Shown here: in pieces, positions 6,324-10,000 of the stretch
Numbering within the stretch: position 1 is the stretch's first letter
How the letters are laid out: each line of letters opens with the position of its first letter
Program-made: the position numbers and the translations under genes
Assembly (NCBI GenBank): GCA_903881065.1
Contig: CAIRRW010000292.1
Coordinates: 1-10,000, forward strand
Length of the DNA: 10,000 nucleotides
Source of the DNA: an uncultured Bacteroidota bacterium
GTDB lineage: Bacteria; Bacteroidota; Bacteroidia; 2-12-FULL-35-15
Direction of reading: 5' to 3'
Notes under the pieces: generated by a model
What the model saw: the letters and a program-made list of their open reading frames with translations, nothing else
Told to the model about the DNA's origin: nothing
Databases searched by the model: none

Positions 6324-6830
6324 ATGATTTCAATTATAGTAGCTGTCGCTGAAAACAATGTAATCGGAAAAGATAATCAGCTTATCTGGCGTTTGCCGGC
6401 AGATATGCAATTCTTTAAAGATAAAACTATGGGACATTGTGTGATTACAGGAAGAAAGAATTATGAATCAATTCCTGAAAAATTTCGTCCTCTTGCTGGA
6501 AGAACTAACATTGTTATTACTCGCCAGAAAGATTATAAAGCTCCCGGAGCTATTGTTGTTGATTCCATTGAAAGTGCCATATCTGCTGCCAAAGAAAAAA
6601 ACGATTCGGAGATATTTATCATTGGTGGAGCCGAAATATATAAACAAAGTTTGGCTTTCTCTGATAAGATTTATCTAACTAAAATTCATCATTCTTTTGA
6701 AGGAGATACCTGTTTTCCGGAACTGAATTTGAAGGAATGGAAGGAAACAAATCGGGTAAAAGGTATTGTGGATGAAAAGAATAAATATGAACACGATTTT
6801 ATTACATATCAAAGAATTAATTACCTTTGA
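6324..6830 (+). CDS. folA: Dihydrofolate reductase
   Basis: FolA reduces dihydrofolate to tetrahydrofolate with NADPH, restoring the cofactor spent by ThyA. The 168 residues show the N-terminal strand IISVAV-like start (ISIIVAVAENNVIGKDN), Trp22 and the substrate-binding acid Asp27 in WRLPAD (22-27), ITGRKNYESIP (41-51) for NADPH and folate contacts, PLAGRTNIVITRQ (56-68) with Arg60 equivalent to the folate-glutamate-binding Arg57 of E. coli, and IIGGAEIY (98-105) for NADPH. It is a chromosomal-type enzyme; I see no reason to call it a trimethoprim-resistance variant. It begins 12 bases after thyA, with AAAAGAG as a modest ribosome-binding site, so the two are translated from one message. Confidence 0.95.
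   Translation: MISIIVAVAENNVIGKDNQLIWRLPADMQFFKDKTMGHCVITGRKNYESIPEKFRPLAGRTNIVITRQKDYKAPGAIVVDSIESAISAAKEKNDSEIFIIGGAEIYKQSLAFSDKIYLTKIHHSFEGDTCFPELNLKEWKETNRVKGIVDEKNKYEHDFITYQRINYL
6822..6829 (+). promoter_or_regulatory. Candidate promoter for lipoprotein pair, inside folA end
   Basis: TACCTTTG, identical to the element before thyA, overlaps the folA stop codon (6828-6830) and lies 29 bases before the ATG at 6859. TTTT at 6797-6800 sits 21 bases upstream, near the expected place and one base off the TTTG -33 element. This would give the two lipoprotein genes their own transcription despite only 28 bases separating them from folA. Confidence 0.45.
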
Positions 6831-6858
6831 TTCAATATTAACTTAAATCCATCAAAAA

Positions 6859-7692
6859 ATGAAAACTAGAATTCTTCTATCAAGCCTTTCTCTTGCTTTA
6901 TTTGTTAGCATATTTTACACAAGTTGTAAAAAAAGCTTAGAGCCAAAACCTTCAGACTATACTGCTTCTACAGAAAATGCCAATGCTGATAATGCTTTTG
7001 CAGGAATATGGGGACAAGTAAGTAAAGTAGCTAATGATACAACGAATCATATTCGTGGTTTAGAAACATCTTATCCAATTGTTACAATTTCTCCAATTGG
7101 TTTAAATGTTTATCCTAAAAATGTTACTATAGACTATGGTCCTACAGATTTACTTTGCAGTGATGGTGTAAAAAGAAGAGGAAAAATAAAAGCGAATTTT
7201 TCAGGACGTTTTAATGATTCTCTAACAGTAATAACTGTTACCGATTCTGCATTTTATCATAATGACAATCTAGTTCAAGGAACTGAAACAATTACAAACA
7301 AAGGACATATTTCTTCTGGACATCTAGTATATACAGTTGTTGTAAATAATGCTACAGTAACAAATACCAATGGAGGAATTACAACTTGGAGTACTAATCA
7401 AACCCGTACTTGGACTCAAGGAGAATCGACACCTTATTGGGTTTTGGATGATGTGTGGATGGTAGACGGAACAGCCAATGGGACTACTTCAACAGGAAAT
7501 AACTATGCTATTACTATTAATACTTCTTTACAAGTTAATATTGGTTGCCCTTGGATTGTTGCAGGTAAATTTACATTAATTATGGCGAATTACCCAACCT
7601 ATCCTATTACCCTTGATTATGGAACAGGTACATGCGATGCTAATGCTACTGTAGTTTTCGACAATACTACTTATACCATTGTGATGTATTAA
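6859..7692 (+). CDS. Putative lipoprotein, first of a tandem paralogous pair
   Basis: A 277-residue protein with a type II signal peptide: basic start, hydrophobic core, then FYTSC with Cys23 followed by KK. It should be exported and anchored in the envelope. It is clearly homologous to the next gene. Shared blocks are VTIDYG (89-94), LCSDGVKRRGKI (99-110), DSLTVI (120-125), YHNDN (133-137), TNKGH (146-150), W-QGEST (185-191) and the final TLDYGTGTCDANATV (251-265). The early block VTIDYG...C and the late block ITLDYGTGTC resemble each other, suggesting an internally repeated beta-sheet domain. From memory, similar proteins are common and often multicopy in Bacteroidota and are annotated as hypothetical; no function is known to me. 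Unlike its neighbour it has only three cysteines after the lipobox (100, 230, 259). The second copy starts 25 bases after its stop. Confidence 0.78.
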   Translation: MKTRILLSSLSLALFVSIFYTSCKKSLEPKPSDYTASTENANADNAFAGIWGQVSKVANDTTNHIRGLETSYPIVTISPIGLNVYPKNVTIDYGPTDLLCSDGVKRRGKIKANFSGRFNDSLTVITVTDSAFYHNDNLVQGTETITNKGHISSGHLVYTVVVNNATVTNTNGGITTWSTNQTRTWTQGESTPYWVLDDVWMVDGTANGTTSTGNNYAITINTSLQVNIGCPWIVAGKFTLIMANYPTYPITLDYGTGTCDANATVVFDNTTYTIVMY

Positions 7693-7717
7693 TCAGTTAC
7701 ATTACAAATTATTATCA

Positions 7718-8533
7718 ATGAAAATAAAAAACAGTTTAACAACGGCTACTCTTCTTTTTTTATTTTCATTGATTTTTTTTTCCTGTAAGAAATCAGATAG
7801 AGATAAAGACACTGATTTGTCAGCTGCTGAAAACAATTCATTAGTTGAGAATATTTTTACAGGAGTACTTAAATCTGTAGTAGAATTTACTAATACAACT
7901 TGGCAAATACGTTCTTCCTCCTGTGCCACTTCAAGCATTACTCCTGCTGATACTTTTACTTTTCCAAAAACACTAACAATTAATTTTGGTACAAGCAACT
8001 GTTTATGTTCTGACGGAAATCAGCGCCGAGGTATAATTACAGCAACTTTTACCCGTAAGTACGGTGATTCCTTAACTGTAATAAATATTGCTTTGACTAA
8101 TTACTTTCATAATGACAATCCTGTTCTTGTAAGTGGTTTTACGGTTACAAACATGGGGCATAATAAATATGGTAATCTAAAGTATTTATTAAATGTTCAA
8201 TCAGCATCTATCAATACTACTAGTGGAAGTATATCATGGAATTGCAACCAGAATGCAGAATGGATTTCTGGCGAATCTACGGTATCTAATCCTTTTGACG
8301 ATGTGTATTCCATCACTGGTAATTCGACAGGAAGAGGAATTGATGCAAATACTTTTACTTCCACTATTAATTCTCCATTAATTATTGCGCTTAATTGTGC
8401 TTATATAGAGAATGGTTCATTGACACTCTCCCCTACCAATCTTTCTAATCGTATCGTTAATTTCGGGAATGGAAACTGCAGTAATCAAGCTACTATATCT
8501 ATCAACGGTACGCCTTACAATTTTACTCAATAA
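7718..8533 (+). CDS. Putative lipoprotein, second of a tandem paralogous pair
   Basis: A 271-residue paralogue of the preceding product, with lipobox IFFSC, Cys23 and then KKSDRDKD. Matching blocks are LTINFG (86-91), CLCSDGNQRRGII (95-107), DSLTVI (117-122), YFHNDN (129-134), TNMGH (144-148), W-SGEST (182-188), FDDVYSITG (193-201) and VNFGNGNCSNQATI (247-260). The similarity runs over the whole mature part, so the pair arose by gene duplication; it is clearly diverged, not recent. This copy has six cysteines after the lipobox (69, 95, 97, 176, 227, 254), and 69, 95 and 176 have no counterpart in the first copy. Periplasmic or surface location would allow disulfides. The 25-base gap has no promoter I can see, so both are probably on one transcript. 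Function unknown. Confidence 0.78.
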   Translation: MKIKNSLTTATLLFLFSLIFFSCKKSDRDKDTDLSAAENNSLVENIFTGVLKSVVEFTNTTWQIRSSSCATSSITPADTFTFPKTLTINFGTSNCLCSDGNQRRGIITATFTRKYGDSLTVINIALTNYFHNDNPVLVSGFTVTNMGHNKYGNLKYLLNVQSASINTTSGSISWNCNQNAEWISGESTVSNPFDDVYSITGNSTGRGIDANTFTSTINSPLIIALNCAYIENGSLTLSPTNLSNRIVNFGNGNCSNQATISINGTPYNFTQ

Positions 8534-8603
8534 TCTTTATTTTATTTACATTCAAAACATTCCGACTTACTTAATATGTCAAATGGCTATTAATTGTTTA
8601 ATT

Positions 8604-8620
8604 CCAAAATGTTTGGTTTT
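8604..8620 (+). terminator. Weak hairpin with T-tail
   Basis: CCAAA (8604-8608) and TTTGG (8612-8616) form a five-pair stem with a three-base loop, followed at once by TTTT. It lies 71 bases after the second lipoprotein gene in the 182-base gap before the ABC gene. The stem is short and A-T rich, so termination would be weak; it may be chance. Confidence 0.25.
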
Positions 8621-8701
8621 AGAAAACAGATGGAATATATGCTTGTTAATTAAATTATGAAGTACCTAAATTAATTTCCCATTTATAAATTGAATAATTA
8701 G

Positions 8702-8709
8702 TACTTTCG
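8702..8709 (+). promoter_or_regulatory. Candidate -7 element very close to ABC gene start
   Basis: TACTTTCG matches TAnnTTTG at all but one position and lies only six bases before the ATG at 8716. If used, transcription would begin at or just before the start codon, giving a leaderless or nearly leaderless mRNA. No strong -33 TTTG is present; TTTC at 8675-8678 is the nearest. Confidence 0.35.
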
Positions 8710-8715
8710 CAAACC

Positions 8716-9435
8716 ATGCAACCAATCATTCATCTTAAAAATATTGCCAAAGCTTATAAAATAGGTACCGAACATATTCATGCCTTGCGTGATGTGTCGC
8801 TTGAAATTAATAAAAATGAATATGTTGCATTAATGGGACCGTCTGGCAGTGGTAAATCAACTTTAATGAATATGCTGGGCTGCCTCGACACTCCTACCTC
8901 CGGTGAATATATACTTAACGGGATTTCAGTAGCTCAAATGCTAGACAATGAACTTGCCGAAGTACGTAATAAAGAAATTGGTTTTGTATTTCAAACCTTT
9001 AACTTACTACCTCGTTCCACTGCTTTGGATAATGTGGTACTTCCGCTTATTTATTCAGGATATAGCAAAGTTGACCGATTAAAAAGAGGGAAAGAAGTTC
9101 TTGAACAGGTTGGTTTAGGCGATAGGATAATGCACAAACCAAACGAACTTTCTGGAGGACAGCGTCAAAGAGTTGCAATTGCGCGTGCATTAGTTAATCA
9201 TCCTGCAATTATTCTGGCGGATGAACCTACTGGAAATTTGGATTCGAAAACATCAATTGAAATTATGGCTTTGCTTGAGGAAATTCATAAACAAGGCAAC
9301 ACTATTGTGCTTGTTACTCACGAAGAAGATATTGCACAACATGCGCATCGCATTGTAAGATTGAAGGACGGAATAGTTGAACGTGATTATAAAAACGAAA
9401 ATATTATTTCGGTTAGCAATCGTTTGATTCATTAG
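8716..9435 (+). CDS. ABC transporter ATP-binding protein, LolD/MacB-like
   Basis: A complete 239-residue ATPase subunit with Walker A GPSGSGKST (41-49), Q-loop Gln93 in FVFQTFNLLPR, signature LSGGQRQRVAIARAL (145-159), Walker B IILADEP (165-171), D-loop NLDS (174-177) and switch His202. The Q-loop surroundings and the TALDNVVLPLIYSG stretch (102-115) fit the MacB/LolD/FtsE branch, whose members power mechanotransmission permeases for lipoprotein release, peptide or drug export, rather than substrate uptake. No permease is encoded beside it in this window, so the partner must lie elsewhere; the last 15 or so residues beyond the core are not distinctive. The adenosyltransferase follows after 34 bases and is not a functional relative. 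A lipoprotein-related role is tempting given the neighbours upstream but is only a guess. The family is firm, the substrate open. Confidence 0.9.
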   Translation: MQPIIHLKNIAKAYKIGTEHIHALRDVSLEINKNEYVALMGPSGSGKSTLMNMLGCLDTPTSGEYILNGISVAQMLDNELAEVRNKEIGFVFQTFNLLPRSTALDNVVLPLIYSGYSKVDRLKRGKEVLEQVGLGDRIMHKPNELSGGQRQRVAIARALVNHPAIILADEPTGNLDSKTSIEIMALLEEIHKQGNTIVLVTHEEDIAQHAHRIVRLKDGIVERDYKNENIISVSNRLIH

Positions 9436-9469
9436 TCAATAAACATTAATCATAAACCAATCCTCTTTA

Positions 9470-10000
9470 ATGTCATTTAAAATATATACTAAAACTGGTG
9501 ATAAAGGCGAAACGTCGCTTATAGGCGGAACAAGAGTACCCAAACATCATTTTCGTATAGAATCGTACGGTACAGTTGATGAATTGAATTCCTTTATCGG
9601 ATTGATTCGTGATCAGGAAATTAAAGCACATTATAAAAAAGTGCTGATAGAAATACAAGACAGATTGTTTACCATCGGTTCATCATTAGCTTCGGATCCT
9701 GAGAAGAGTAAAATGAAAATTCCGGATTTGAAAGAAGAAGATGTTTTTCTATTGGAACAAGAAATGGATAAAATGGATGAATCTTTGCCGGAGATGAAAT
9801 CTTTTGTATTACCTGGAGGGCATACTACAATTTCCTATTGTCATATTGCCCGATGTGTTTGCAGGAGGGCTGAACGGATGACTATACATCTTTCCGAAAC
9901 AAGCTTTGTGGCTGATTTAGTTATAAAATATCTAAATAGGCTAAGTGATTATTTATTTGTTCTCTCCCGAAAGCTTTCTCAGGATTTAAATGCTGCGGAA
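9470..10000 (+). CDS. Cob(I)alamin adenosyltransferase, PduO type (3' end outside window)
   Basis: This enzyme transfers the adenosyl group of ATP to cob(I)alamin to make adenosylcobalamin in the cytoplasm. From ATG at 9470 the frame stays open for 177 codons to the window edge. The N-terminal ATP-binding block reads YTKTGDKGETSLIGG (6-20), followed by YGTVDELNSFIG (33-44), the usual PduO/MMAB start. Further on are LPGGH (114-118), the characteristic CVCRRAER (129-136), and YLNRLSDYLFVLSR (154-167). Family members are commonly about 185-195 residues, so only a short tail is probably missing. The product most often serves methylmalonyl-CoA mutase; that gene is not in view. The 34-base gap after the ABC gene allows co-transcription, and there is no Shine-Dalgarno. 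It resembles the MMAB/PduO type, not CobA/BtuR or EutT. Confidence 0.93.
   Translation, partial: MSFKIYTKTGDKGETSLIGGTRVPKHHFRIESYGTVDELNSFIGLIRDQEIKAHYKKVLIEIQDRLFTIGSSLASDPEKSKMKIPDLKEEDVFLLEQEMDKMDESLPEMKSFVLPGGHTTISYCHIARCVCRRAERMTIHLSETSFVADLVIKYLNRLSDYLFVLSRKLSQDLNAAE

Noticed and set aside
6324..6830. FolA as an acquired trimethoprim-resistance enzyme
   Set aside because: Normal Asp27 and chromosomal thyA-folA context; no mobile-element or integron signs.
7702..7998. 98-codon minus-strand frame overlapping the start of the second lipoprotein gene
   Set aside because: The + strand gene has a clear lipoprotein signal and a full-length paralogue; the antisense frame has neither.
8469..8660. 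63-codon + frame running from the second lipoprotein gene into the gap
   Set aside because: Starts inside a real gene, Leu/Ile-rich low-complexity product, no ribosome-binding site.

Overview
The window looks like chromosomal DNA from an AT-rich member of the phylum Bacteroidota, probably of the Chitinophagales/Sphingobacteriales type. Three things point there. Three lipoprotein precursors carry the Cys-Lys-Lys start typical of the phylum. Several genes are preceded by the Bacteroidota -7 element TAnnTTTG, and most have no clear Shine-Dalgarno. The bifunctional-nuclease (DUF151) protein has a C-terminal UVR tail and sits beside etfBA. All eleven genes are on the + strand. No RNA gene, CRISPR array, transposase or phage gene was seen.

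Layout. Positions 1-327 hold no gene but contain short palindromes and one copy of a degenerate intergenic repeat. Positions 328-1422 encode an unrecognised lipoprotein. Positions 1423-1750 are again gene-free and hold a second, diverged copy of the repeat and a promoter. Positions 1751-6830 are a housekeeping block: etfB, etfA, a DUF151/UVR nuclease-family protein, a CNT nucleoside transporter, thyA and folA. Positions 6859-8533 hold two tandem paralogous lipoproteins of unknown function. After a 182-base gap come an ABC-transporter ATPase of the LolD/MacB type and a PduO-type cob(I)alamin adenosyltransferase that runs off the right edge.

How the genes fit together. EtfB and EtfA form the two-subunit flavoprotein that collects electrons from acyl-CoA and related dehydrogenases. 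ThyA makes dTMP from dUMP and turns methylene-tetrahydrofolate into dihydrofolate, which FolA reduces back, so this adjacent pair closes the thymidylate cycle. The upstream CNT protein may feed the same pool with nucleosides. The adenosyltransferase makes adenosylcobalamin, commonly used by methylmalonyl-CoA mutase, which is near fatty-acid and propionate metabolism but not shown to be linked to the ETF genes.

Most of the window is ordinary core metabolism. The points most worth a second look are the tandem lipoprotein family with its internal duplication and paired-cysteine difference, the altered GQxEA motif in the nucleoside transporter, and the repeat copies flanking the first lipoprotein gene. 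No defence system or other clearly new multi-gene system was found.
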